DNA from: Komagataella phaffii GS115 | Taxonomy: Eukaryota > Ascomycota > Pichiomycetes > Pichiales > Pichiaceae | Direction: 5' to 3' | DNA length: 64,000 nucleotides | Assembly: GCF_000027005.1 (NCBI RefSeq) | Contig: NC_012966.1 | Coordinates: forward strand, 744,001 to 808,000 | The notes under the pieces: generated by a model | Told to the model about the DNA's origin: nothing | What the model saw: the letters and a program-made list of their open reading frames with translations, nothing else | The model's database searches: none | Made by a program: the position numbers and the translations under genes | In this document: positions 9,285 through 18,722 of the stretch, in pieces | Position numbering within the stretch: the stretch's first letter is position 1 | Layout: each line of letters starts with the position of its first letter

Positions 9285-9706
9285 ACCAATTTAATTGGAT
9301 GAATCTAAACTATATCAAGTAATATAATCATTCAAAAAATATCACTGCGAGTAAAGGATCACCCGGGGAGTTGAACGTATGAGTATTGCTTGTAGTGCGA
9401 TAAATTTTCAAGCGGAGCGTTCATTTTTTGAGGTAATCTGTATTGTTTAAACGTAGAGTCAAATGCTGTAGATCTAGTTGCGTCGTACTCTTCAATCTGA
9501 GCTTTATAGTTCCGCAACAATTTTTATCATATTGTCCGGACGCCCTTCCTGTCATGTGCGCACGTTAGTTAAACTTTTCAGAGCCAAAAACGTTGATCAC
9601 GCACCGCATAATTAAGGTTTCTCTAGTAAACATATCAAGGTGGGGTCAACGACCCTAGCTATAAAGGCCAGCAGCGTCCACAGAATAGTAACTCGGAAGA
9701 TTCATT
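9285..9706. other. Intergenic region without a recognisable gene
   Basis: AT-rich, no open frame or RNA gene seen. The right end carries a TATA box (TATAAA, 9660-9665) 42 bp before the next start codon. Confidence 0.5.
9660..9665 (+). promoter_or_regulatory. TATA box of the peroxiredoxin-fold gene
   Basis: TATAAA 42 bp upstream of the ATG at 9707, in GC-richer surroundings. The position is close to the start for yeast, so transcription would begin very near the ATG. Confidence 0.4.
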
Positions 9707-10330
9707 ATGAAGCGCAATGTTGAAATGATGGAGGTCCAGGTAGACGGCACCCAGAAAAAAGAACGGATTCAAAGTACCGTCTCAATGCCCAACTTGATGC
9801 TACTCCAATCCAAATCCTACAAGGCTTATAAGAGCATAGATAGTCTCGCCCAGCCAATGAGAGATACTCCATTGCCATTAGTAAACAGAGATTACAATAA
9901 CACGTTGAACGTGTCGGAGTTGCTGGACACTTTGCATGGGTCAATTTCAATACTGTTATTCTTCAATCCTATTGCATCTCGGGAATGGCTTCAGTGGTTT
10001 AACGATCATTATTACAAAATTACAACCCATTATCGTGCCCACATCATAGGAGTCACTGCATACACCACTGAATCGGAATGGCAATTTCCTGTTATAAATG
10101 ACAATAAAGCCAAAATAGCATCGCATTTCAGCCTTGCTGACCCCTGCGGAGGAGGAGCCTATCCAATGAATGCACTCATAGTGTTTGGTCCGACTGGTAC
10201 CAACGCGTTACAGCTACACATGCCTGCTGTTCACAATGTGGCATATCGAGATCGATGGAAAGACGCCACCAACATCCAGCAAAGTGTAGTCAGTTGCTTG
10301 AACTACCTAGCCAGCAAACCTTTAATCTAA
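9707..10330 (+). CDS. Peroxiredoxin-fold (AhpC-like) protein without a clear peroxidatic cysteine
   Basis: A 207-residue protein of unknown function. From about residue 70 the pattern resembles a thioredoxin/peroxiredoxin fold: a hydrophobic strand ISILLFFNP, a helix, the strand HIIGVTAYT, WQFPVINDNKAKIASHF (like the FPVISD...AxxYG stretch of peroxiredoxins), and YPMNALIVFGPTG (like the PxxFlID strand). The TxxC motif that would hold the catalytic cysteine after the first strand is replaced by FNPIASREW, and the few cysteines lie elsewhere (DPCGGG, SCLNY). It may therefore be a structural or regulatory relative, not a peroxidase. The fold call rests on pattern only. Confidence 0.5.
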   Translation: MKRNVEMMEVQVDGTQKKERIQSTVSMPNLMLLQSKSYKAYKSIDSLAQPMRDTPLPLVNRDYNNTLNVSELLDTLHGSISILLFFNPIASREWLQWFNDHYYKITTHYRAHIIGVTAYTTESEWQFPVINDNKAKIASHFSLADPCGGGAYPMNALIVFGPTGTNALQLHMPAVHNVAYRDRWKDATNIQQSVVSCLNYLASKPLI

Positions 10331-10403
10331 TATTCATCATTCCATTGAATTGGTCTTGTGGACTGATTTTCTATGTCGCTTTCCAAATTTAACCAAACTT
10401 TGC

Positions 10404-11063
10404 TTATTGATTTACCGTTACTAGTTTCTCTCTTTCCGCTTCAAGCTCCTTGAGCCTGTCTTTCTGAACATTAATTTCTTCTATGACCTTGTCCATAGCC
10501 TGTTTAATCCGGTCCAGTTCGTCGTTCTCCATTTTCTTACTGAACGTGTATTTATTATTTCCCACAGGAGGAAGAAGTGATCCTGGTGTCTTTGTCAGTA
10601 TTTCAAACATGCGTTCTGTTGGCTCATTGAACACAATCTCATCGTATAAGATGCTCTGCACTTCTCTATCTTTATCTGTGAGTACATGTCCCGGAGGGAA
10701 ACCGTAAGGATGCAGTTTTAGGTTATGATAAAGAGAAACGTTTTTCTCATTGCTTTCAGGGACAAAATAAATCTTTATGCCAATCTCAAATTCACCCCAG
10801 CCTGTCTCTGTCACCTGAAATGGAGGAGACTCTATAGTCCTGGTAGAGTTTGGGTAGGTATCATGGAGTTTAAATACCACCTTCTTGATAAAATACGACA
10901 GGTCCTTCCCTTGAGGGTCTTTAACAAAGACAGTCCACGTATGCGTATGCTCAGCATTTGCTTCTGGAGGCCTTTTCTCTCCAAAAGGCTTTGCAACGTT
11001 ACCGTACACAATAGGCCTTGAAATAGAGACGCCCTTCAAGCGCTTTCCCGTGCTTGGTGCCAT
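10404..11063 (-). CDS. YAF9: YEATS-domain protein Yaf9 (SWR1 and NuA4 subunit)
   Basis: Nuclear histone-acyl reader shared by the SWR1 remodeller and the NuA4 acetyltransferase. The 219-residue protein (226 in S. cerevisiae) starts MAPSTGKRLKGVSISRPIVYGN and has the YEATS block with HTHTWTVFV, YFIKKVVFKLHDTYPN, and ETGWGEFEIGIKIYF (about residues 10-125). A C-terminal coiled coil (about residues 175-215, rich in Glu/Lys/Leu) fits the segment Yaf9 uses for complex assembly. Divergent from TFC7, with 176 bp between start codons. Confidence 0.95.
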   Translation of the reverse strand: MAPSTGKRLKGVSISRPIVYGNVAKPFGEKRPPEANAEHTHTWTVFVKDPQGKDLSYFIKKVVFKLHDTYPNSTRTIESPPFQVTETGWGEFEIGIKIYFVPESNEKNVSLYHNLKLHPYGFPPGHVLTDKDREVQSILYDEIVFNEPTERMFEILTKTPGSLLPPVGNNKYTFSKKMENDELDRIKQAMDKVIEEINVQKDRLKELEAEREKLVTVNQ

Positions 11064-11239
11064 TGTGAGATTCTGAGAGTGCGACGAACTGTAGCCTGTT
11101 TATCTAGAACGAGAAGTTGAGAAAGATGTTTAGGCAAAGAAGGGCGCGAGTCTTCCTTCTGGAAGGATGTAATCCTTCTCCACTACGCTATAGACAAAGT
11201 CCAAACAAAAGAGCATAACAGCCATCCTTTCATAATATT

Positions 11240-12677
11240 ATGGCCCTTAAAAACATTTTCATTGCTAGAGTAAGCTTCTTTTATTATCCTTAAAAACTTA
11301 GCCGAACAACTAACCGTTTAGCACGGGTTTAGATCGAATTGGTTGCCTCCTCCGCACCCAGTAAGTCCCACTGGCATTGACTCAGACTCTCCACTAGCAG
11401 AGCATGGTATCGAACAAGCCCACCAATTGGCTTCCTACTTAGTGTCCATAGATCCGAAGCCGGATATGATTTTGACATCTCCATTTTACCGCTGTATCGA
11501 AACTTCTCAACCCATTGCAGAGTCATTGGACATCGACATCTGCTTGGATCGAGGTGTAGGGGAATGGTACAAGAAAGATAGACCTACTATTCCTCAACCT
11601 GCCTCTGTCGATGCTTTGTCAAAATTCTTTCCAAAACGGCTAAAGACCGATATTGCGGATATCAGTGGAGTTGTCCCTTCAGCTCTAGGTGAATCAGAAG
11701 ATGAAATATTGGCAAGATGTCAGGAATTTTGGAGAAACTTTATACCACAACTGGAGAAAGTCCAGCCTCAGGTAGAAAATTTGCTCATTGTAACCCATGC
11801 AGCTACCAAGATTGCCTTAATTATGTCTTTATTAGGATACAATTCAGTAAGAGATAACTTGAAACCAAAGGATCGAGTTGACTCTTACGAGACAATCCAA
11901 ACTGGGTCATGTTCTTTATCCAAGTTGACCCTAAACAGTTCCCAATGGGAACTCAAGATGAATGGAATGACTGATTTTTTGACGAATGGCACAGAAATGA
12001 ACTGGAATTTCACAAGTGGATTTGAAGCTGGATCAGATGAAGATATTGCCAGCAGAAAAGCAGCCGCAGAAAAAGCGGAGGCCAAAAAAAAGTTGGAAGA
12101 AACTTCGGATGATGAGTATGAAGACGTTTACTTTACCTTGGAACTGCCTTCTTCCAGACATTCCACTCTTGCAAATCCCTTTGATGTGCCATTGGCTCCA
12201 AAAGCAAGGAAAAAGCGATCAGAGCCAAAGACTGAAAGAGGTGATCAAGGAGGGGAGGATGACGACTCAGAAGAAGGTAAGGAGGATCCTGACGTTGTCT
12301 TCCAAAAACAATTGGAAACCTCCTTGATGTCCAATATTGAGCCAACGTCTGTACTCCAGATGTCTGGACTGGAAACTTCAAAACCCTTGATTCAAATCAA
12401 TGAGTCGATTTTCCAAGGTCGCTGGGTCAAAGTAAACGGAACAGAGATGATATATGATGACAGTGGAGAGCTAGTTGCTAAAGTAGATGACCGCATCCAA
12501 TTGACTGCTGGCAAACTAAAGAGAAAGGAGGAGAATCCTGATGTTACGGCAGACCAAGAAATGTCCGACTTGAGAATCAAGTCAGAGAAGGGAACGACAT
12601 TTTTGAGCGAAGTATTGAACTTGGCGGATCATGTTGATGAAGAGCATAGACAGAATGAAAGAGCCGACACGCCCTGA
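11240..12677 (+). CDS. TFC7: TFIIIC subunit tau55 (Tfc7), two exons
   Basis: Subunit of RNA polymerase III factor TFIIIC (tauA arm). The coding region is join(11240..11269,11322..12677), 461 residues. Exon 1 gives MALKNIFIAR and exon 2 continues HGFRSNWLPPP, so the RHG motif of the histidine-phosphatase domain (about residues 1-230) is built across the junction. Further matches are TGIDSDSPLAEHG, SPFYRCIET, GEWY, the second catalytic-type histidine in LLIVTHAATK, and MNWNF. The C-terminal third is acidic, then has the tau55 region with SGLET and GRWVKVNGTEM that pairs with tau95. The Maf-type gene begins only 61 bp downstream. Confidence 0.92.
11270..11321 (+). other. TFC7: Intron of TFC7 (52 nt)
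   Basis: Donor GTAAGC at 11270, branch ACTAAC just upstream of acceptor TTTAG ending at 11321. It is phase 0 and falls exactly between the R and HG codons of the RHG motif. Reading through would meet the in-frame stop formed by the acceptor TAG (11319-11321). Confidence 0.9.
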
Positions 12678-12738
12678 TAACAGGTTACGCGACCGGGCAA
12701 TCAGCAAAGAACTCGCTCACTCTCTTTTTAGCATCAAT

Positions 12739-13410
12739 ATGACAGAAATTGCACCATTCAATCATCCCGTATATGAAGCCCTAAAGGGTAAACGATTCGT
12801 TCTTGCTTCCACCTCGCCTAGAAGATTGGAAATTCTCAACAGCTTGGGATTTACCGATGTGGAAATTATAGCATCCAACTTTCCAGAAGATCTGGATAAG
12901 TCACAACACACACCAGAAAACTATGTTCTAAATACTGCAATCGCCAAGGGAAGGGATGTTTTCGAAGCAATCAAAAATAAAGGAGAGTCGGTGGATCTTA
13001 TTTTGGCAGCCGACACTGTCGTTGAGGTGAATGGAACACTTTTTGAAAAACCTCGCAACCGAGAAGAACATTTTAATGCTATAAAAACTTGTCGTGACTC
13101 ACCTCATCCTGTGCGTGCGATTAGTGGAGTCGTACTGTTAATTGTGAAGGGTGAAGGTTCCAGTATGAAGTACACACAGGAAACTTTCACTGAATCCACA
13201 GAGATCATCATGGATAAGGATGCTACAGATGCTATGATAGATGCGTATATCAATACAGGAGAAGGTTCCAAAGTAGCTGGCGGATTCAAAATCCAGGGGT
13301 TCGGAGCGCTATTCATGAAAGGAGTCATTGGGGATTACATGAACGTTGTGGGACTGCCATTCACTAGTACATTCAGGACCATATGTCACGGTTTGGATGT
13401 GTCGCTTTGA
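12739..13410 (+). CDS. Maf/HAM1-type nucleoside triphosphate pyrophosphatase
   Basis: Predicted to hydrolyse modified or non-canonical nucleoside triphosphates to monophosphates; yeast counterpart YOR111W. The 223-residue product has the Maf signature ASTSPRR (residues 23-29), the acidic metal/base residue in AADTVV (D92), the RAISGV block and GGFKIQGFG near the C-terminus. The start at 12739 was chosen because the frame before it overlaps TFC7 coding sequence and adds no family sequence. Same strand as TFC7 with a very short spacer, so its promoter must lie within the TFC7 3' end. Confidence 0.88.
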   Translation: MTEIAPFNHPVYEALKGKRFVLASTSPRRLEILNSLGFTDVEIIASNFPEDLDKSQHTPENYVLNTAIAKGRDVFEAIKNKGESVDLILAADTVVEVNGTLFEKPRNREEHFNAIKTCRDSPHPVRAISGVVLLIVKGEGSSMKYTQETFTESTEIIMDKDATDAMIDAYINTGEGSKVAGGFKIQGFGALFMKGVIGDYMNVVGLPFTSTFRTICHGLDVSL

Positions 13411-13527
13411 GTACGTTGGGTCTTCATTTTCACGTGACTCCTTTACAGAAATCAAATTTTCCAGTGAGAAAAAAAAAATACTCTTATCGATTCTTTTCTG
13501 AAAGGCATCCATTAAGAGATTTACAAA

Positions 13528-14235
13528 ATGGCTAAAAGGACCTCTAGAAGTAAATCAAATGGGTCATCGAAGGCCACCAAAGAGGAGCATTTTGAGTTGC
13601 CAAGCTCTTCTGATTCAGAAAACGAAGATTTCAACGAACCAGCTCCAAAGAAGGCTCACAGAGCTCAGCAGAAAAAGGGAGCCAAGAGTACATCACAGAA
13701 TGAACGAAGTCACACAGTGCGCAAAGATATAAAGCCATCTGCCGAAGAGGAGAATAAGCCTGAAATTTCCAGCAAAAGTGTTTTATACGTTGGTAACATT
13801 CCAAATGGATTTCACGAAGTAGAGATGAGAAGATACTTTTCTCAATTTGGAGATATCACTAGACTCAGACTTTCAAGAAACAAGATCACTGCCAACTCTA
13901 AACATTATGGATATATTGAGTTTGCCACGAAAAGGGCCGGTCAGGTAGCTGCTGAAACCATGAACAACTATCTGTTGCTCGGTAACCTTCTGAAAGTTGA
14001 AGTTTTGCCGAAAGAGAAAATCCATCCGCAATTGTTCAAGGGTGCCAACCAAAAGTTTGTCCGTCTTCCATGGAACACTATTAATCAATTGGAGAATGAC
14101 AGACCTAAGACTCTTGAGGGGTGGAAGGAGTTTGAAAAAGCTGTCAAGGCCAAGCGTGCGGAGAAGCAAGCTAAGCTGAAGGAGTTGGGCATAAACTTTG
14201 ATTTGAATAAGCTGCTTAAATCGACTACTGCTTAG
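13528..14235 (+). CDS. NOP15: Ribosome biogenesis protein Nop15 (RRM)
   Basis: Nucleolar pre-60S factor required for ITS2 processing. The 235-residue protein has a charged N-terminal third (Ser/Lys/Glu-rich), one RRM (about residues 88-165) with RNP2 VLYVGNIP and RNP1 KHYGYIEF, and a basic C-terminal tail with the typical RLPWNTINQ and LGINFDLNKL blocks. Length is close to S. cerevisiae Nop15 (220). Confidence 0.92.
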   Translation: MAKRTSRSKSNGSSKATKEEHFELPSSSDSENEDFNEPAPKKAHRAQQKKGAKSTSQNERSHTVRKDIKPSAEEENKPEISSKSVLYVGNIPNGFHEVEMRRYFSQFGDITRLRLSRNKITANSKHYGYIEFATKRAGQVAAETMNNYLLLGNLLKVEVLPKEKIHPQLFKGANQKFVRLPWNTINQLENDRPKTLEGWKEFEKAVKAKRAEKQAKLKELGINFDLNKLLKSTTA

Positions 14236-14559
14236 TTCGGCTTCAGGCTGGTTATAGGTTTAAAATTTGTACAGTAATAGAGCAAGATCGGTAGTTCCTG
14301 TAGAACAGATAAAAAGACCAATTATCAATCAGCTAGAGCAGACGATAAGAAGTCGGAAGGATCATATCCGATAAACGCTCTGCAATGTCCTCAGTTAATC
14401 GGAATCTTTATCAAACCCAACTGTTTCATTTGGAGCCAACAATTACACAATTTCTGGGTGGAACACGCTTCCCAAACTCGTTTCCTTCGTAAAAAAAATC
14501 ACGATCTGCCAAAAAAAATCACCCTACAAAGAGTAGATAACACCGACAGTAAGACCCCC
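14236..14559. other. NOP15-CYB5 intergenic region
   Basis: Terminator of NOP15 and promoter of CYB5. No gene seen. Two copies of an A-run followed by TCAC lie 80-40 bp before the CYB5 start (around 14490-14521). Confidence 0.4.
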
Positions 14560-14937
14560 ATGTCTGAAGAAGAAGAACTCAAGGTTTTCACATTCGAAGA
14601 AGTCGAACAACACAAGGCCAATGATGACTGTTGGATAGTTTACAATGGTAAGGTCTACGACGTTACCTCGTACATAGAGGAACATCCTGGTGGAGAGGAA
14701 GTCATCTTGGAGTGTGGTGGAGCTGATGCCACTGAACCTTTCGATGACATTGGGCATTCTGAAGATGCTCACGAGATACTGGCAAAATTGTTGTTGGGAC
14801 GGGTTGAAGGTGCACCTGTTAAGGCATCCGTGTCTTCTGCCAGCACTGCTGAGGACTCAGGCTCTTCAAACAACTTGCTGCTGGCGGTGCTTGTTGCTAT
14901 ATTGGCTGGTGTTGCATACTATTTCTTCAACCAGTAG
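14560..14937 (+). CDS. CYB5: Cytochrome b5
   Basis: Tail-anchored endoplasmic-reticulum heme protein that gives electrons to sterol and fatty-acid desaturation enzymes. It has 125 residues (120 in S. cerevisiae). The heme domain (about residues 8-85) has HPGG with axial H42 and the second axial histidine in DDIGH (H66). A Ser/Ala linker and a single C-terminal membrane helix ending YYFFNQ follow. The start at 14560 is the first ATG; the open frame upstream begins only at GTG. Confidence 0.95.
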   Translation: MSEEEELKVFTFEEVEQHKANDDCWIVYNGKVYDVTSYIEEHPGGEEVILECGGADATEPFDDIGHSEDAHEILAKLLLGRVEGAPVKASVSSASTAEDSGSSNNLLLAVLVAILAGVAYYFFNQ

Positions 14938-15223
14938 TGCTTGTAGATTAGTGTAGACTTACTTTGGTTAATAATTATTTATTTATTGTATAGGATTGAA
15001 AAATTTACCTAAATCGGCCGAAATGGTTACCCAAGGGAGGTGGCACGCAACGGAATGAGAGAGCACAGCATAAGATGAGCCTAGGCGTTCAATAGGTAAT
15101 AGACAGCGTGAAACAGTGAGTCTTTTATTAGATCTTAATCCATTCCTGGCTACGTTCATTCCCTCGAATTGTCAACATCAAATTCATGCTAGTGTTCCTA
15201 CAAAACTAACTACTAATTCGACA

Positions 15224-17038
15224 ATGAGTAATGGCAAACGGTCTTTAGCTGAAGTTTTGGACACCGAAGAACTAAAGGTCCAAGAGCAGAACGAAGAAAA
15301 CAATTTGGAGTCACAGGCGGAGAATGAAGATGAAGTTGACTCGAAGTTCTGTGTCGAGTGCTCAGATATGCCGACAGAGATTTTTTGTGTGTCCTGCTCG
15401 GAGAATTTTTGTAAACCATGTTTTGGGATGATTCATCGTAAAGGAAAGAGAAAAAACCATAAGAGGGAAGAAGTTTTACCCGATTCGAATGGAGATGCTC
15501 CTCAGATCTCTAATATGTCACAAGATATCACCGGTAGAAGTGGTTTGGAAAATGCGAACGGTTCTGAGAACGATGAAGAAGACGAAATCGTTCCTGACTC
15601 CTCTAATCCAGAGAAAGAAAACATAGAGAAAGTGATCATGAGTGGAATCAAGAAGAACATTTCGTACATTCCTTTGCGATTAACCCATCAAGAGCGTCAG
15701 TTGCTGAGATTACTGGAGGCTTCGTTGCACGTTTCTGAGTACACTGATAAGGTAGACATACTATCGCATACCTCCAAGGCCAAGCGGATTGTGTCTCAGC
15801 TGAAAGAAATGTGCTCTATTCTTGCTGGTCTGGTCGTCGCGTCTGACCTTAAATTGGGACAGGAATTGATTGTGGAGAAGGAGTTTGCAGATAACGCTGA
15901 ATGGTATCAGAAAGTTTTTGAAATTGGTCGTCGGTACAAGATCATGAATCCAGAAAAGATGAGAGACACCTTCGGTAAGTTGTGTTACATGGTGATGGAT
16001 TCCAAGCTTCCCCAAATCGAAGAATATTTGGAATTTAACCTATACAAACCAATCCAAACTGTAGAGAGATACCTTTCTTCAAGAGACGACCCCCAGGTGT
16101 TCAAAATGTTTGACGATGAAAGCATAATATATGCTACGGCTGAGATTTCTCCCGGCAACAGATCGAGATATCAAATCAATAGAGATATCAAACTGAAAGA
16201 GAGGTCAATAGAAAAAATAGCTTCAACCTACTCCTCATCAAAAGGGTTCACCAAGGAAGAGATTAGACAGGTGCTTTATTCTATTGGCGACTTCAATGCA
16301 TATACTAACGCCAATAGAAAACCTATTCTTCGGATGATAACTAGATTGTCGAAGTTTGAAAACCTCTCCAATGAATACTCCCTGGGCATTAAGTTTGGCC
16401 AAGGCGGAGCAAGACTGTCCCATAACCATCAAAAACAATATCAATACGTGTTCCAGTCGTTACAGTTATGGTCGCACATAATGAGAGAAATGATACATCT
16501 TTGGTCCTTGGCCGATGATGACCTGTTCTCCCCACAGCAATACCACATGCAATCTACAGGTCAGGGACTACACAGAGTTAAGGCCTGTCCTAAAGTTTCC
16601 AGAGCAATGTATAAGATATTGGGTGAATGTGAACGTAAATGCAACGGATGGGTTGGCTCCCAAGTGGTTCATACCGGAGATCGTGATGTTCCAAATGCTT
16701 TATTTTTCTTGGATAAGTATAACCAGGTTCCCCAAATCCTAATACCGATCGACCGTTGCATCGACGAATTGAATGAAGCCGTCAAGGATAAGTTCATCAA
16801 GACACACATTGAATCCCAATTTGGAAGTGTCGAAAAGCTCTGCGATATCATACTGACCGATTTCTTCAGACACGCTTTTGACGGTTCTGGAGCAGACAAT
16901 TTTTACGATGCTGGTTCCTGCATCGATGGTCGTCTGACATCAGCTTGGAACTTTGTCCAAAACATCTCAAAGCGCCAGTACTACAAGTTCTTCATGATGG
17001 TCGGCTGCACTGGTTTCAATGGTACTGAAGGCTGGTGA
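15224..17038 (+). CDS. B-box zinc-finger protein of the DUF2009/UPF0652 family
   Basis: A 604-residue protein of unknown function. Near residues 43-88 it has a Cys/His cluster (CVECSDMPTEIFCVSC, then CKPC and MIHRKGKRKNH) of B-box/ZZ type. After an acidic linker (about residues 100-135) comes a long conserved region beginning YIPLRLTHQERQLLRLLEA, with YTDKVDI, KFGQGGARLSH, HTGDRDVPNALFF and DAGSCIDGRLTSAWN. I recognise this as the family known from plants and S. pombe as UPF0652/DUF2009; S. cerevisiae seems to lack it. Intracellular role unknown. The ATG at 15224 is the first in frame; the preceding codons start at GTG. Confidence 0.65.
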   Translation: MSNGKRSLAEVLDTEELKVQEQNEENNLESQAENEDEVDSKFCVECSDMPTEIFCVSCSENFCKPCFGMIHRKGKRKNHKREEVLPDSNGDAPQISNMSQDITGRSGLENANGSENDEEDEIVPDSSNPEKENIEKVIMSGIKKNISYIPLRLTHQERQLLRLLEASLHVSEYTDKVDILSHTSKAKRIVSQLKEMCSILAGLVVASDLKLGQELIVEKEFADNAEWYQKVFEIGRRYKIMNPEKMRDTFGKLCYMVMDSKLPQIEEYLEFNLYKPIQTVERYLSSRDDPQVFKMFDDESIIYATAEISPGNRSRYQINRDIKLKERSIEKIASTYSSSKGFTKEEIRQVLYSIGDFNAYTNANRKPILRMITRLSKFENLSNEYSLGIKFGQGGARLSHNHQKQYQYVFQSLQLWSHIMREMIHLWSLADDDLFSPQQYHMQSTGQGLHRVKACPKVSRAMYKILGECERKCNGWVGSQVVHTGDRDVPNALFFLDKYNQVPQILIPIDRCIDELNEAVKDKFIKTHIESQFGSVEKLCDIILTDFFRHAFDGSGADNFYDAGSCIDGRLTSAWNFVQNISKRQYYKFFMMVGCTGFNGTEGW

Positions 17039-17166
17039 ATTTCATATGTATCACGTGATATCTCTATAAAATATGCTGACCGCTCCGTCTCACAAGTCCA
17101 GATAAATCCGGTGTGTTGTTTTTCTTGGAAACGAAGCAATTGACCCAAAAAGTACTCTGGTGGTTG

Positions 17167-18480
17167 ATGACACGACTGAACAGAAGCTGCGGCTTAACGC
17201 TCGTGGCTCTTTGCTTCGTTGGTTTGGTGACTGCAGACGACGACCATGATTCCCACATGGACATGAGCGCTCCTAAGGAATTCCATCCGATTAATCCAAG
17301 GTCGAAGACATTCCATTGGCTTTTATCGTTGGCTTTACTGTTTATGTTACCTTCTGTATCAGCGGCTTACTGCTTTGCCAACCGTTATGTTGTATCGAGC
17401 ATAATGCAAATTATTTGCGCTTGCTACGCAGTATTCGAAGTCTTAGTATTATCGTTTCCCGATAGCGATGGAGTGGAAAATAGAACCTCAGTGGGCACTG
17501 GGTGGGTTCTTGCAATTCTCTATTGTGTCACTGTATTTTTTGGATCGCTGACAAACGGAAGTGAGTTTCTGCTACGGAACAAACAGAGTGACCAATGGCT
17601 GAGCGCGTTAGGACATACAGCTAGTAGGCGTGTGTACAAGACTCTTTCTGTCTTCGTTGTGCTTGTCGGTTGGGTGAAAGTTTGTTTGGCTCCCGTAGCT
17701 TTGTTCGGGTTTTGCAGAGGAAGAAGTACCGGGCAATGTATAGCTCATGGAATTATGGGGAGCTCATTTATTTGGTATGGGTTCATACTTCTACTAGTGC
17801 TTGTGATACCGTGGCTGCGACTAAGAGAGACCGGATACAGTCAAGAATTTTTTGACTCTCTGTTGATGACTGCCTGGGGTTGTGTTAATACCTTCACCGA
17901 ACATCGCTGGGGCCGTGAAGCATGGTCTCATGGTGACTATCAACACACTTCCATGGGAATAATCTGGTGGTGTGGGGGCCTTTTAGGGCTCTGGTTAACT
18001 AGAAATGGGGAACGATCTTACATTCCTGCGTTACTTTTAATGTTCACGGGTTATGGAATGGCAGAACATGTGCAGAAGCTACAGATTAGCACGAAAGTTC
18101 ATTCATTTTTTGGGTTGGCTCTAATCGGCGGCGGATTAGCCAGAATAGTGGAGATTTCGTTTGTTTTAAGAGACAAGCGTCATGATTCAAAAGTCCACTC
18201 TTTCCAATACCTCCCGTCTTTTGCTTTGGTAGAAGCAGGTGTACTTTTCATGGGTGCCACAGAAGAACAGCTCCAACTGGTCAAGGATCTCGGAGCCGAC
18301 CATTCTTCGTACATTTTGGTAGTATCCGGCGCTGCTTTTATGATTCAGTTATGGTTCTTGTTAATTCTGGAATTATATCTGAAACTTGCTACTTCAGACT
18401 TTGCCAGTAACGGAGAGTACACATTGGCTGATGAAGAGTTCGAACTTTCCGACCTCTCACCAGTGAATACACACGAATAA
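17167..18480 (+). CDS. YTP1: Ytp1-like multi-pass membrane protein
   Basis: A 437-residue membrane protein. The N-terminus looks like a signal peptide (hydrophobic stretch CGLTLVALCFVGLVTA) followed by an Asp/His-rich segment DDDHDSHMDM that could bind metal. About ten hydrophobic segments follow, with the conserved FTEHRWGREAWSHGDYQHT block and EHVQKLQISTKVHSFFG typical of the fungal Ytp1 family. Transport or enzyme activity is not established for the family. It was named in S. cerevisiae for partial resemblance to mitochondrial electron transport proteins. The start is the ATG at 17167. Confidence 0.82.
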   Translation: MTRLNRSCGLTLVALCFVGLVTADDDHDSHMDMSAPKEFHPINPRSKTFHWLLSLALLFMLPSVSAAYCFANRYVVSSIMQIICACYAVFEVLVLSFPDSDGVENRTSVGTGWVLAILYCVTVFFGSLTNGSEFLLRNKQSDQWLSALGHTASRRVYKTLSVFVVLVGWVKVCLAPVALFGFCRGRSTGQCIAHGIMGSSFIWYGFILLLVLVIPWLRLRETGYSQEFFDSLLMTAWGCVNTFTEHRWGREAWSHGDYQHTSMGIIWWCGGLLGLWLTRNGERSYIPALLLMFTGYGMAEHVQKLQISTKVHSFFGLALIGGGLARIVEISFVLRDKRHDSKVHSFQYLPSFALVEAGVLFMGATEEQLQLVKDLGADHSSYILVVSGAAFMIQLWFLLILELYLKLATSDFASNGEYTLADEEFELSDLSPVNTHE

Positions 18481-18722
18481 AATAACTACACACGATGATG
18501 TAAATATGCAGGGTATATATATAGCTGAACTGTAGAAAATAGAAGCAAACACAGACAAACTCGTAGGTCCTTCCACGGCGATTAGGAGGTGAGTCGGCTC
18601 CGTCTAAGTAATTTTTTAGGATCCCGAGGTAGCTCGAAAGTGGTTATCTGTGGACTTATTTCAATTATCATCATACCAGGTGGAACCCCATCTGAGAATA
18701 GGTCACAATCACGAGGGGAGAA

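Noticed and set aside
12631..12738. Maf-type gene starting inside the TFC7 coding region
   Set aside because: The extra codons begin with a non-ATG codon and overlap TFC7; the family sequence begins after the ATG at 12739.
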